NCBI GenBank assembly: GCA_025354565.1
Contig: JANXMQ010000233.1
Coordinates: 22,722-86,721 of the forward strand
Direction of reading: 5' to 3'
From: Akkermansiaceae bacterium
GTDB lineage: Bacteria; Verrucomicrobiota; Verrucomicrobiia; Verrucomicrobiales; Akkermansiaceae
Length of the DNA stretch: 64,000 bases
The position numbers were made by a program, and so were the translations under genes. Positions 9,298 through 18,107 of this stretch are shown one piece after another (positions within the stretch are counted from its first letter, which is position 1; the number at the start of each line of letters is the position of its first letter). A model generated the notes under the pieces. That model saw only the letters and a program-made list of their open reading frames with translations. It searched no databases and had not been told where the DNA came from.

Positions 9298-9786
9298 ATG
9301 AAAACCGCAAATCTACTTACGCTGGTAGCCCTGATCGGCACCTGTTCATTCGCCTCTGCCGCAGATAAGCCAAAACGTCCCGACGGTCCGGGAACGGGCC
9401 ACGAGGTGCCACCAGAAGTTCTGAAGAAATTTGACACCAACGGCGACGGCAAGCTCGACGAAACCGAGCGCAAGGCAATGTACGTAGCCATTAAGGCCGA
9501 AATGCTCAAGAAATTCGACACCAATGGTGATGGCAAGCTTGACGAAGCCGAGCGCCAGGCGATGCAGACCGAAATTGAAGCCAGACACAAGGCCCTCCTC
9601 GATAAATATGATGCCAACAAAAACGGCAAACTCGACCCCGAAGAAATTCAGGCTGCTCGGGCGGCAGGTGAGAAAATTCCACCAATGTTCGGCCATGGAC
9701 CGTGGGGACCAGGAGGCCATGGCAAACCAGAAGGCCAAGGTAAACCGGACGGCAAAGTCCCGGGCGGTCCTCCTCCCGCTAACTGA
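9298..9786 (+). CDS. Secreted EF-hand protein
   Basis: The 162-residue product has a signal peptide (MKTANLLTLVALIG, cleavage near ASAADK). Three EF-hand loops follow: DTNGDGKLDETE, DTNGDGKLDEAE and DANKNGKLDPEE, at roughly residues 40-120. Each has Asp/Asn at the metal-coordinating positions, so calcium binding is likely. The tail is rich in Gly, Pro and Lys. The start at 9298 removes a 57-residue upstream extension overlapping the cdsA N-terminus. EF-hand proteins of this type are common in Verrucomicrobiota and Planctomycetota, and their partners are mostly unknown. A second, two-hand member occurs at 42776-43108. Confidence 0.85.
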   Translation: MKTANLLTLVALIGTCSFASAADKPKRPDGPGTGHEVPPEVLKKFDTNGDGKLDETERKAMYVAIKAEMLKKFDTNGDGKLDEAERQAMQTEIEARHKALLDKYDANKNGKLDPEEIQAARAAGEKIPPMFGHGPWGPGGHGKPEGQGKPDGKVPGGPPPAN

Positions 9787-9820
9787 GTTTAGTTAGATCT
9801 CGCTCTTGCAACCCTCAATG

Positions 9821-9856
9821 ACCGTAAGCTGGTTTTTCCGGCTTGCGGTTTATTAC
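9821..9856 (+). terminator. Terminator hairpin after EF-hand gene
   Basis: The stem accgtaagctgg pairs with ccggcttgcggt (one G-U at position 5 and one near the loop) around a ttttt loop, followed by a T-rich tttattacttct. It lies 35 bp after the EF-hand stop and just before the convergent allophanate hydrolase stop. Confidence 0.65.
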
Positions 9857-11580
9857 TTCTCGGGCAGCCATTCCCGCCAGCCGCCATATCCAGTGATTTC
9901 TTCAGCACCAACGGTCGCTCTCGGCTCGGCGATGAAGCCGGGGACTTCCTTGCCGCTTTCTAGCAAGACTTTGCCAATGCCTAACGGACCGGGAATTTCT
10001 GCCACGAAATCGCCAAACGCCGCACGCTCCAATTCCCAGACTTCCACGGTGATTGCCGCGCCATTCGCATCGTCCCGGATCAAGGCCGGGCGGGGTGGGA
10101 GCGAGCCATTGGCCGGCATCGCATACATTCGATAAACGGGAGCTGTCCGGGTTTTTTCACGCAACACCGCGCCGCGCTCCACGAGTTGCCAGTGCAAGGC
10201 GAGTCCCTCCAGATGCGCACCGCAGACGAGTAACGGAATCCTCTGTGACGCCTGTCTGTGACTGTTGATCGGCTCGCCGCAATATCTCCCGGCCAGTTCT
10301 ATCAATGCCACATCCCATCCGGCAGGAGCCGCCAGTGTCACGCCCCAGGGCGCGCGCCCGGACCTCGCCCGTCCGGCTGGCATCGCAACGGCGGATAGAT
10401 CCAGCAGGTTCATGAAATTGGTATAACGTCCAAGTACTGCATTCGTGACAAATGGATCCGCTAGATTTTCCGCGACAGTGTAGAGCCTCGGCGTAGTCGG
10501 CAGCAGCAGCACATCGATGTTTCCCCAAATGCCTTCCGCCTCCCGCGCGAATTCCCGCAGCTTGTATTGCGCCTTAAATGACGATGTCGCGTCCCAACCT
10601 TTCGATCCTTCCAAAATCTTGCGGGTCACTGGAAACACGGCATCGGGATTTTTTTCCACGAAGTCGCCAACCGCCGCCCAACGCTCGGCCACCCATGGTC
10701 CTTCGTAGAGGAGTTTCGCCGCTTCCGTGAATGGTGTTAGGTCGATCATCACCGGCCTGCCACCAAGCGCTTTCATCTGCTCCACCGCTGCCGCATAGAG
10801 TCCGGGTGTATCGGGGTCGTCAGCAAAATCAAGTGACTTCGGGACGCCGAAACGGAAACAGCTTCCGATCTCGCCAATGGGCGTCACATTGCGTGAGAAA
10901 ATATCTGTCGCATCGTAAATTCCGACCACCTGTGAGATCAGCAGGGCGTCCGCGGCACTGTTAGTGAACACGGAAATACAATCCAATGACCGACACGCGG
11001 GCACCAGGCCCCGGTTGCTCAACAACCCACGGGTCGGTTTCCAGCCAATCAATTCCTGGAACGCCGCTGGCACTCTACCAGAACCCGCCGTATCGCTACC
11101 TAACGAAAATACACATAACTCGGCGGCGACGGCCGATGCGCTGCCGGAACTCGAACCACCCGGTAGAAACTCAGCGGCGATGGCATTTCGCGGCACGCCA
11201 TAGGGTGAGCGGGTGCCGACGAGGCCGGTGGCGAATTGGTCGAGATTTCCCTTCGCAATTGGAATCGCCCCTGCCGCACGCAATAACCGGACAACCTCCG
11301 CATCCATTTCCGCGATAAATGAATACTCCGGGCAAGCCGCCGTCGTCGGCCAATTTTGCACGTCGATGTTATCCTTCACCACGAACGGGATTCCCCAAAG
11401 TGGCAGGTCGCGCGGCATTGCTTCCACGGCGGCTGCTAGAGTTAGAAGTTCAGGTTTCTCGGGCAGATGAATGAACATCGCGGGATCATTCCAATCGATG
11501 ATTTTTTGGTAAAGTTCATCGACGAGTTTGGACGGAGTGAAGCCGTCGGCGTAGCGGGATTTGAGGTCGTGGATTTTCAT
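9853..11580 (-). CDS. atzF: Allophanate hydrolase
   Basis: This enzyme hydrolyses allophanate to two ammonia and two CO2, the last step of biotin-dependent urea or guanidine breakdown. The 575-residue product has an amidase-signature domain (about 1-430) with the Lys-Ser-Ser triad visible in VVKDNID, GGSSSGSASAV and GSDTAGSGRVP. The C-terminal domain of about 140 residues is typical of AtzF-type allophanate hydrolases (AHLEGLALHWQL, GNxPxxxALxR-like region). Its length matches the stand-alone form rather than the fused urea amidolyase of yeast. It is the last gene of the nitrogen cluster, 88 bp after the carboxylase. Confidence 0.93.
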   Translation of the reverse strand: MKIHDLKSRYADGFTPSKLVDELYQKIIDWNDPAMFIHLPEKPELLTLAAAVEAMPRDLPLWGIPFVVKDNIDVQNWPTTAACPEYSFIAEMDAEVVRLLRAAGAIPIAKGNLDQFATGLVGTRSPYGVPRNAIAAEFLPGGSSSGSASAVAAELCVFSLGSDTAGSGRVPAAFQELIGWKPTRGLLSNRGLVPACRSLDCISVFTNSAADALLISQVVGIYDATDIFSRNVTPIGEIGSCFRFGVPKSLDFADDPDTPGLYAAAVEQMKALGGRPVMIDLTPFTEAAKLLYEGPWVAERWAAVGDFVEKNPDAVFPVTRKILEGSKGWDATSSFKAQYKLREFAREAEGIWGNIDVLLLPTTPRLYTVAENLADPFVTNAVLGRYTNFMNLLDLSAVAMPAGRARSGRAPWGVTLAAPAGWDVALIELAGRYCGEPINSHRQASQRIPLLVCGAHLEGLALHWQLVERGAVLREKTRTAPVYRMYAMPANGSLPPRPALIRDDANGAAITVEVWELERAAFGDFVAEIPGPLGIGKVLLESGKEVPGFIAEPRATVGAEEITGYGGWREWLPEK

Positions 11581-11668
11581 GGGGACTACACAATTGGAGC
11601 GCGGAATTCATTCCTCGCGAAATTCTGGTGAAATAATTCACGCTCCCCAGTTTTTGGTTTAGCCAGCA

Positions 11669-14600
11669 TCAGGATTGTGATTTCACAATGACCAACGTTT
11701 GACCCGCCCTGACACTCGCGCCTTCGGCCACAAGTATTTCGACAATTTCGATCTCGTCATCCGCATCGACTGAGACTTCCATTTTCATCGCTTCCAGAAT
11801 CAGCGCCGTGGCTCCCTGTGCGATCCTCATGCCAGCCGTCACTTCGATTTTCCAAACACTGCCGGTCACCGGGCTGTCCAGCGTCGTGCAACCGTCGGGG
11901 ATCACAATTTCATCCACCTCGGCCATGACTTCCGGCGGTGCATCCATCGACAAATCGGCTTCCTCCCAGCGTTTTCTTTCAGCCTCAAAGGCGGCGCGTT
12001 GCCGGGTTTGGAAGGCGTCGATCCCGGTGGCGTTTTCCGATAGAAATTTCTGATAGTCGGCGTAACGGAAGATTTGCTCCTCGATCTCCAGCTTGTGTCG
12101 TCCACGCGGGACTTCCTCACGCAAACGGAGCAATTCCTCCGCGCTCACCGGATAGAATCGAAGCTGGTCAAAGAACCGCAGCAGCCATGGATTCTGGAAA
12201 TCCTCGGTCTTCCGCCAACGGTTCCAAACGGGAATCGTCCGTCCGGTGAACTGATAGCCGCCTGGGCCTTCCATGCCGTAAATGCAGAGATATGCCCCGC
12301 CGATTCCGACCGCGTTTTCCGGTGTCCAGGTTCGTGCTGGATTGTATTTGGTCGTGACCATCCGGTGCCGCGGATCGAGAGGAGTCGCTACCGGCGCGCC
12401 TAAATAGACATCGCCCAAGCCCATCACCAGATACGAGGCGGCGAAGAATATCTGATAGACCTCGGCGATGGAACTCAGCCCGTTAATGCGCCGGATGAAT
12501 TCCAGATTGCTAGGGCACCACGGCGCGTCAGGCCGCACGCTCTGCATATAGCGGCGGATGGCTTCCTGCGTGCTCGGGTCGTCCCAACTCAGCGGCAGGT
12601 GAACGACGCGGGTGGGCACTTCGATCTGATCTAACGGCGGCAGCGAAGTGATTCCCGCGCGAATTTTTCCCCACAAATCGCCGCGCCCGATCACACCAGG
12701 ATCAAAGTGAACTTGCAGCGAGCGAATGCCGGGTGTCAGGTCGATGATGCCGGGAATCCCATGTTCCTTCAACCACTCGTGAACAACATGAACCTTGAAC
12801 CGCAACTTCAAATCGAGATGGTGCGGGCCGAATTCGATGAGGAAATAGCGGTCGCCCGCGCGACGGACGACTATGGCATCATCGCCCACACCGAACGAGT
12901 CGATGAAGCAGGTACCGCGTTCAGTTTTTAGTGGATCGGAGAGCACTGGAAGTTCGCCTGCTAGAAATTGTGAGATTTCGATCTGGCGGTCGCGTGCCCA
13001 GGCTTCATCCACTGGCACAAACTCAATGTGATCGCCTGGCCGTAGTTGACCGAGTTTCCATAACTCCGCATCCACGACCACGACCGGACAAACGAAGCCG
13101 CCGAGACTTGGGCCGTCGGGCCCGAGAATGACGGGCATGTCTCCGGTGAAATCCACCGCGCCGATGGCATAGGCGTTGTCGTGCAAATTGGACGGATGCA
13201 GTCCCGCCTCGCCGCCGTCGGTGCGCGCCCATTTCGGCTTCGGGCCTATCAGACGGACGCCGGTTCTGGCGGAGTTGTAATGAACCTCCCATTTTGTGGC
13301 GAAGAAGGTGTCGATGTCTTCATCCAAGAAAAAGTCGGGAGAGCCGTGAGGGCCGTAGAGGACAGCGATTTTCCATTCGTGACTCATGGGCAGGGAACAC
13401 TCCTTCCTGCTACTTGAGCTGACGGGTCCTCTTCCCATCCCTAGCACATCTCCGGGCAGTAAGGCTCTGCCAAAGGGGCCGCCGAATCTTCCAAGCGTGA
13501 ACGTCGAGCAACTGCCCATATACTCGGGGGATTCGATCCCACCTGACACCGCCAGATAGGCACGTGATCCGCTGCCTTCGAATCTGCCGATCTTCAACAA
13601 ATCACCTGCCGTAATTTCAATGCGGCTATTCATTGCTACCGGCTCACCATTCTTCATCACCAGCGCACTGGCACCCACGATGGCGATGGTTGTTGCATGG
13701 TTAAATCGCAGCGTCGGCCCGGTCATGGTGATTTCCAATCCCGGCGCTCCTTCCGGATTCGCTACCATGCGGTTGGCGAGGCGAAGTGATAGGGAATCGA
13801 ACGGCCCGCACGGCGGCACGCCAACTTCCCAGTAACCAATACGCCCCGGCCAATCCTGCACCGTCGTCATCGTTCCAGCGGTCATCACGTCGATGGTGTT
13901 AGGTGTGTAGCAAAACTCCGCCATATCCCGCATCGCCACGCCGCCCATGAGATACGGCTCCCAGCGGGTGATGTCGCGCAGGTAACGGAGATTTGTTTCG
14001 ATTCCTGAAATCTTGGTTTCTTCCAGTGCCTTCTCGATCTTCGCAACTGCGGCAGCGCGGTCATCCGCCAGCACCATCACTTTGGCTAACAGCGGATCAT
14101 AAAACGGACTGACCTCGGTGCCCGGCGCGATCCAGCCATCGCAGCGCGTCCACTCGGGGAAACATGCTTCGGTTAGCAAGCCGCAGCTCGGGCGGAAATT
14201 GTGATTCGGATCTTCCGCATAGACGCGGGCTTGGATGGCGCAGCCTTTGGGTTCCGGTGCGCTGGCTGGCATTTCCCAATTTTCTTCAAGCGCGAGCCGG
14301 ACCATCCATTCCACGATGTCGATGCCGGTGACGAGTTCCGTAATACCGTGCTCGACTTGCAGACGCGTGTTCACTTCGAGGAAAAAGAAGTCATCTCGAT
14401 CTGCATCGTAGATAAACTCCACGGTGCCGGCGGAGCGGTAACTAACACTTTCTCCGAGTTTCACCGCAGCCTCATGCAGAGCGGCACGGGTTTTGTCTGA
14501 TAGACCGGGTGCCGGGGTTTCCTCGAAGACTTTCTGATTGCGGCGCTGGACCGAGCAATCGCGTTCGCCAAGAGCCAGCACCCGGCCTTTGCCATCGCCA

Positions 14601-15232
14601 AAGATCTGCACTTCCACATGTCGGCCACGTTGGATGAAGCGCTCGATGAACACACTGCCGGAGCCGAAACTCCGCTCGCTCAACCTCACCACGCTTTCAT
14701 ACTCACGTTGCAATTCCGCCTCATCGCGGCAAACTTTCATCCCGATGCCGCCGCCGCCCGCCGTGCTCTTCAGCATGACGGGATAGCCGATTTCCTTCGC
14801 TGCGATGACCGCCGCGTCGGCATTCTCCAACAGTCCGGTACCAGGAACTAATGGCACGCCCGCTTCTCCGGCGAGGCGGCGGGCTTCGTGTTTCAGGCCG
14901 AAGGCGATGATTTGTTCCGGCGTCGGTCCCATCCATCTAACACCAGCAGTTTCGCACATGCGGGCGAAGTCGGTGTTTTCACTGAGCAAGCCATAACCGG
15001 GAAATACCGCCATCGCTCTGGATACACGAGCGATGGCTAACAATTTATCCTTGAGCAGATAACTTTCAGAAACCGGACCGGGTCCGAGACGATGGGCTTC
15101 ATCCGCTAGATCGACGTGCGGTGCGCCGGAGTCGGGATCGGAATAGACGGCGATGCTTTTGTAGCCGAGTTTTTTGAAAGTGCGGATGGCGCGGGCGGCG
15201 ATCTCGCCTCGGTTTGCGATGAGGATTTTCAT
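11669..15232 (-). CDS. Biotin-dependent urea/guanidine carboxylase
   Basis: This ATP- and biotin-dependent enzyme carboxylates urea or guanidine, giving allophanate or carboxyguanidine. The 1,187-residue product has a biotin carboxylase domain (about 1-450, with the ATP-grasp loop KSTAGGGGIGM and RDCSVQRRNQK). It is followed by a KipA-like/KipI-like carboxyltransferase region (from about 460, MTAGTMTTVQDWPGR) and a C-terminal biotinyl domain with the target lysine in EAMKME. Length and order match bacterial urea carboxylases. Because two DUF1989 genes sit directly upstream, the physiological substrate may be guanidine: that gene set is now known to be guanidine carboxylase plus carboxyguanidine deiminase. 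Sequence alone does not settle this here. Confidence 0.93.
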   Translation of the reverse strand: MKILIANRGEIAARAIRTFKKLGYKSIAVYSDPDSGAPHVDLADEAHRLGPGPVSESYLLKDKLLAIARVSRAMAVFPGYGLLSENTDFARMCETAGVRWMGPTPEQIIAFGLKHEARRLAGEAGVPLVPGTGLLENADAAVIAAKEIGYPVMLKSTAGGGGIGMKVCRDEAELQREYESVVRLSERSFGSGSVFIERFIQRGRHVEVQIFGDGKGRVLALGERDCSVQRRNQKVFEETPAPGLSDKTRAALHEAAVKLGESVSYRSAGTVEFIYDADRDDFFFLEVNTRLQVEHGITELVTGIDIVEWMVRLALEENWEMPASAPEPKGCAIQARVYAEDPNHNFRPSCGLLTEACFPEWTRCDGWIAPGTEVSPFYDPLLAKVMVLADDRAAAVAKIEKALEETKISGIETNLRYLRDITRWEPYLMGGVAMRDMAEFCYTPNTIDVMTAGTMTTVQDWPGRIGYWEVGVPPCGPFDSLSLRLANRMVANPEGAPGLEITMTGPTLRFNHATTIAIVGASALVMKNGEPVAMNSRIEITAGDLLKIGRFEGSGSRAYLAVSGGIESPEYMGSCSTFTLGRFGGPFGRALLPGDVLGMGRGPVSSSSRKECSLPMSHEWKIAVLYGPHGSPDFFLDEDIDTFFATKWEVHYNSARTGVRLIGPKPKWARTDGGEAGLHPSNLHDNAYAIGAVDFTGDMPVILGPDGPSLGGFVCPVVVVDAELWKLGQLRPGDHIEFVPVDEAWARDRQIEISQFLAGELPVLSDPLKTERGTCFIDSFGVGDDAIVVRRAGDRYFLIEFGPHHLDLKLRFKVHVVHEWLKEHGIPGIIDLTPGIRSLQVHFDPGVIGRGDLWGKIRAGITSLPPLDQIEVPTRVVHLPLSWDDPSTQEAIRRYMQSVRPDAPWCPSNLEFIRRINGLSSIAEVYQIFFAASYLVMGLGDVYLGAPVATPLDPRHRMVTTKYNPARTWTPENAVGIGGAYLCIYGMEGPGGYQFTGRTIPVWNRWRKTEDFQNPWLLRFFDQLRFYPVSAEELLRLREEVPRGRHKLEIEEQIFRYADYQKFLSENATGIDAFQTRQRAAFEAERKRWEEADLSMDAPPEVMAEVDEIVIPDGCTTLDSPVTGSVWKIEVTAGMRIAQGATALILEAMKMEVSVDADDEIEIVEILVAEGASVRAGQTLVIVKSQS

Positions 15233-15271
15233 TATGATAATGGACCGCGAATTAAATTTCGCAGTTTGTTG

Positions 15272-15901
15272 CTAGAAAATTAAAACCTCCACGGGCGTTG
15301 GATTCCAACCGTTGCAAGGATTGTTGAGTTGGGGACAGTTTGAGATGAGACAGACGACATCCATTTCAGCCCGCATTTCCACATATCTTCCGGGTGCGGA
15401 AATGCCATCGGCGAAGGTGAGTCCGCCGTCAGGGGAGACAGGGACGTTCATGAAAAAATTGATGTTAGGGCCGATGTCGCGTTTCGTCAGTTCGATGTCC
15501 CATTCCTGCGCGCCACGAATGAAAATATCGCGGCAGGCGTGCATGCATTCCTTGTCGTGGGCATAGCGCATGGTGTTGGATTCACGGGAGCAGGCTCCGC
15601 CGAGCGTATCGTGACGACCGCAGGTGTCGGCGGTGATGGTGAGAAGGGGGTTGCCTTCGGTGCTCATGAGCTTGGTGCCAGTCGTTAGATAAAGCGCTGA
15701 TTGTTCCTGGATGGTGCGGTCCGCGCTGTAGCGTTCGGTTGGATCGGCGGCGCTGAAGAATAGCGTGTCAGCCGCTTGGTTTCCTTCGAGGTCGAGGATG
15801 CGCAGGGTCTGGCCTTGTTTGATTTCATGAATCCACCAATCACCCGCGGGAATGACCTCGCGGAAGGCGGCGGACTCGGGTTGGAGCGTGCTAGCGGTCA
15901 T
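15272..15901 (-). CDS. DUF1989 protein, carboxyguanidine deiminase subunit type
   Basis: The 209-residue protein belongs to the urea-carboxylase-associated (DUF1989) family. In characterised systems two such proteins form carboxyguanidine deiminase (CgdAB), turning carboxyguanidine into allophanate plus ammonia. Conserved features are the [12 protein letters not shown] region, likely metal-binding residues in [12 protein letters not shown], and the C-terminal [11 protein letters not shown]. The start MTAST at 15901 lies 5 bp after the previous gene's stop, so tight translational linkage to its partner is likely. It precedes the carboxylase by 39 bp. Confidence 0.88.
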   Translation of the reverse strand: MTASTLQPESAAFREVIPAGDWWIHEIKQGQTLRILDLEGNQAADTLFFSAADPTERYSADRTIQEQSALYLTTGTKLMSTEGNPLLTITADTCGRHDTLGGACSRESNTMRYAHDKECMHACRDIFIRGAQEWDIELTKRDIGPNINFFMNVPVSPDGGLTFADGISAPGRYVEMRAEMDVVCLISNCPQLNNPCNGWNPTPVEVLIF

Positions 15902-15906
15902 GTCAG

Positions 15907-16623
15907 TTAGAATCGGAGCGAGTGATAGGCTTCATTGTTCTCCCAAGCGCGGAAATTTTCCGGGCGAATGACAAATGATGGGTCATCCGGGGTAGGAAGC
16001 TCGCCGGTTAATACTTCCAGTTTCACGGGCTGTTGGCGATAGACCGGATCCGGGTCGAGCGGGTGCTGGCAGGTGTTGAGCACGACGAGTGTATCGATTT
16101 CAAAACGAAGTTCTATCGAATCTCCCTGTTTTGAATTTTCGGAAACAAAGGAAAGTTTCCCCGTTTCATCCGCGACGACCTTGCTGAAAAAATTGAGGTT
16201 CGGGACGAAGTCTTTTTTGCCGAGTCCCCACTTGGCGAGTTCGATCAGAAAGCAATCTCGACCGTTGCGGTGCCAATCGTTGCGTGCATTCTGATAGTCG
16301 GATTTCCCATATTTCGCAAGGACTCGGGCGGCATCGGAATGACCACAGACCGTATCGTGCCAACCGACGCTGTCCGCCGTGATGGAGGCTAACAAGCGGC
16401 CCATGTCCGAGTGCAGGCAGTAGGGTGCGCGCAGGAAAAAGATATGTTGCCCTTTGAGCGTGTCAGGCATGTTGTAGCGTTCCTGACGTTCGAGCGCGTT
16501 GTATAGCAGCATGCTGACATTCGCTCCGCCGTTAATGTCGGTTAGGCGGAGGCGCTTGCCACGGGAGATGATGGCGGACCACATGCCGGCACCGTAGAGG
16601 GTTTTGGAGAGAATGGGAGTCAT
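15907..16623 (-). CDS. DUF1989 protein, second carboxyguanidine deiminase subunit type
   Basis: The 238-residue protein is the longer member of the DUF1989 pair. It shares the fold with the downstream gene: [13 protein letters not shown] corresponds to the Asn-rich strand, GWHDTVCGH to the metal-site loop, and [11 protein letters not shown] to the C-terminal Cys motif. In known systems the two paralogues act as a heteromeric carboxyguanidine deiminase. The ATG at 16623 ([11 protein letters not shown]) is preferred over the track start at 16665, which would overlap the regulator gene by 23 bp. It lies 19 bp downstream of that regulator and is probably co-transcribed with it. Confidence 0.87.
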   Translation of the reverse strand: MTPILSKTLYGAGMWSAIISRGKRLRLTDINGGANVSMLLYNALERQERYNMPDTLKGQHIFFLRAPYCLHSDMGRLLASITADSVGWHDTVCGHSDAARVLAKYGKSDYQNARNDWHRNGRDCFLIELAKWGLGKKDFVPNLNFFSKVVADETGKLSFVSENSKQGDSIELRFEIDTLVVLNTCQHPLDPDPVYRQQPVKLEVLTGELPTPDDPSFVIRPENFRAWENNEAYHSLRF

Positions 16624-16642
16624 GGCGGAACAAAGCTGAGTT

Positions 16643-17119
16643 TCAGTCGCGGGTATCCTCCTCATCCGCTTCGGTCTGGATCTGAGGCATGAGGGTGCGG
16701 GTGAGATTGAGTCTGCCAGCCATCACCCCTCTGACTGCTAACAGACGGTTAGCAATCTGTCGGAGCCGTTTGGCCGGGCCTTGGACGAGGATGACTTCCA
16801 TGGTGCAGGTGTTTTGTAAAAGGACATGCAGCGAGCTGATCACTTCGCGGATATGTTCGTGCTGGATGTCCGAGATCTGTTGCTTGATGCCCGATCGTTT
16901 GTGATCGTAAAACAGAGTGATGGTTCCGGCCATCAAGGTGTTGCCTTTGAGACTGTAGTAATCGGCGATGTGCTGGGTGAGCACCTCAGCGACGGCTTGA
17001 GAACGGTTGACAAAACCGCGTTCGGTCATGAGTTGCTCGAACTGCCTGTGCAAGGCATCCGGTATCGAAATCGTCATACGGTGCGCGGTGGTTTCTGACT
17101 TGGTGCGGGTGGTTGCCAT
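16643..17119 (-). CDS. nikR: NikR-like ribbon-helix-helix metal-responsive regulator
   Basis: The 158-residue product has an N-terminal ribbon-helix-helix domain after a 14-residue basic arm ([13 protein letters not shown], matching the RVTITLDDD type of NikR). A C-terminal ACT-like metal domain starts near residue 62. Aligned with E. coli NikR, the His76 and His87 equivalents are present (DIQHEH, SSLHV) and a Cys follows. However, the His89 position is Leu, and the His-Cys spacing is one residue short (HVLLQNTC). Nickel binding may therefore be altered. An exact NikR-type operator lies just upstream. In this position it probably controls its own gene and the downstream deiminase, carboxylase and hydrolase genes. 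The family call is firm; the metal sensed is not. Confidence 0.85.
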   Translation of the reverse strand: MATTRTKSETTAHRMTISIPDALHRQFEQLMTERGFVNRSQAVAEVLTQHIADYYSLKGNTLMAGTITLFYDHKRSGIKQQISDIQHEHIREVISSLHVLLQNTCTMEVILVQGPAKRLRQIANRLLAVRGVMAGRLNLTRTLMPQIQTEADEEDTRD

Positions 17120-17171
17120 GGGTTTGATATAGCGGCGGGAATCCCATAAGTATAAGCATTTCTAGAAAAAA

Positions 17172-17199
17172 GTATGATTTAAAATACTATTCCTCATAC
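17172..17199. promoter_or_regulatory. NikR-type operator, GTATGA-N16-TCATAC
   Basis: GTATGA at 17172-17177 and TCATAC at 17194-17199 form perfect inverted half-sites separated by exactly 16 bp. This is the published E. coli NikR operator consensus. The site lies 53-80 bp upstream of the nikR-like start codon in an AT-rich stretch that would contain its promoter, so autoregulation and control of the downstream operon are likely. The match itself is seen directly; binding is inferred. Confidence 0.85.
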
Positions 17200-17207
17200 T
17201 ACAAATT

Positions 17208-18107
17208 TCACTCGACGCTGTCGTTCACATCGGTCATCCGGCCAATCGGTAATTTGTCGAATGATGGTTTCGCATGTGAGTCTTCCGGGTGAATAATGGT
17301 TTCGAGATGGCTTTTGGTGGCGAGGAATTCCGGGCTCCGAATCTGCTCGTGATCGCGCGGGCGGGGAACGGGGACCTCGACGATTTCGCGAATGCGGCCA
17401 GGCCGGGGATCAAGCACGAGGATGCGATCGGATAGAAAAATCGCCTCATCGAGATCGTGGGTGATGAAAAAGATGGTGATGTCGACGTTTTTCCAAATCT
17501 GGAGCAGGTAAGCCTGCATCTGCTGGCGGGTCTGCGGATCAAGCGCACCGAACGGTTCGTCCATCAGCAGAATGCGCGGCTCGTTGGCAAGGGCACGGGC
17601 GATGGCGGCACGCTGCTTCATGCCGCCGCTCAGTTGGTGCGGATAGGACTCCTCGAACTTGTCCAAGCCGACGAGCGCGAGCCACTGGCGGGCTTCGGAC
17701 TGATTGGTGAAATCGCTTTTCCCCGCCATGCGCGGGCCATACATGACGTTCTGTTTTACGGTAAGCCACGGAAACAGGGTGTAGCTTTGGAAAACCATGC
17801 CCCGGTCGCGACCGGGACCGATGACCGGATTTCCATCGACGAGAACTTGCCCCGCGCTGGGAGTTTCCAAGCCAGCTAGAATCCGGATGAGGGTGGATTT
17901 TCCGCAACCGGACTGACCGAGCACGCACATGAACTCACGACGGTGGACAGTTAGATTGATATCCTGCAGGGCGACGACTTCACCGGCTTTCGAGTGGAAG
18001 CGTTTGTAGAGACCTGATATTTCCAATAGTTTCGGGCGAGCTTTGAGCTTGTCGAAACGAGCCTTCACCCCAGGCGACTGGTCTTTGTAGGAGAGGCTCG
18101 CAATCAT
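17208..18107 (-). CDS. ABC transporter ATP-binding protein (nitrate/taurine type)
   Basis: This cytoplasmic ATPase powers the adjacent importer. The 299-residue product has Walker [10 protein letters not shown], the Q-loop in [10 protein letters not shown], signature LSGGMKQR, Walker [12 protein letters not shown] and the switch His in [10 protein letters not shown]. It is of the TauB/SsuB/NrtD class and carries an N-terminal extension of about 30 residues. Its start overlaps the permease stop by 4 bp (ATGA), indicating translational coupling. Transporters of this class often accompany urea/guanidine carboxylase genes. Confidence 0.93.
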   Translation of the reverse strand: MIASLSYKDQSPGVKARFDKLKARPKLLEISGLYKRFHSKAGEVVALQDINLTVHRREFMCVLGQSGCGKSTLIRILAGLETPSAGQVLVDGNPVIGPGRDRGMVFQSYTLFPWLTVKQNVMYGPRMAGKSDFTNQSEARQWLALVGLDKFEESYPHQLSGGMKQRAAIARALANEPRILLMDEPFGALDPQTRQQMQAYLLQIWKNVDITIFFITHDLDEAIFLSDRILVLDPRPGRIREIVEVPVPRPRDHEQIRSPEFLATKSHLETIIHPEDSHAKPSFDKLPIGRMTDVNDSVE

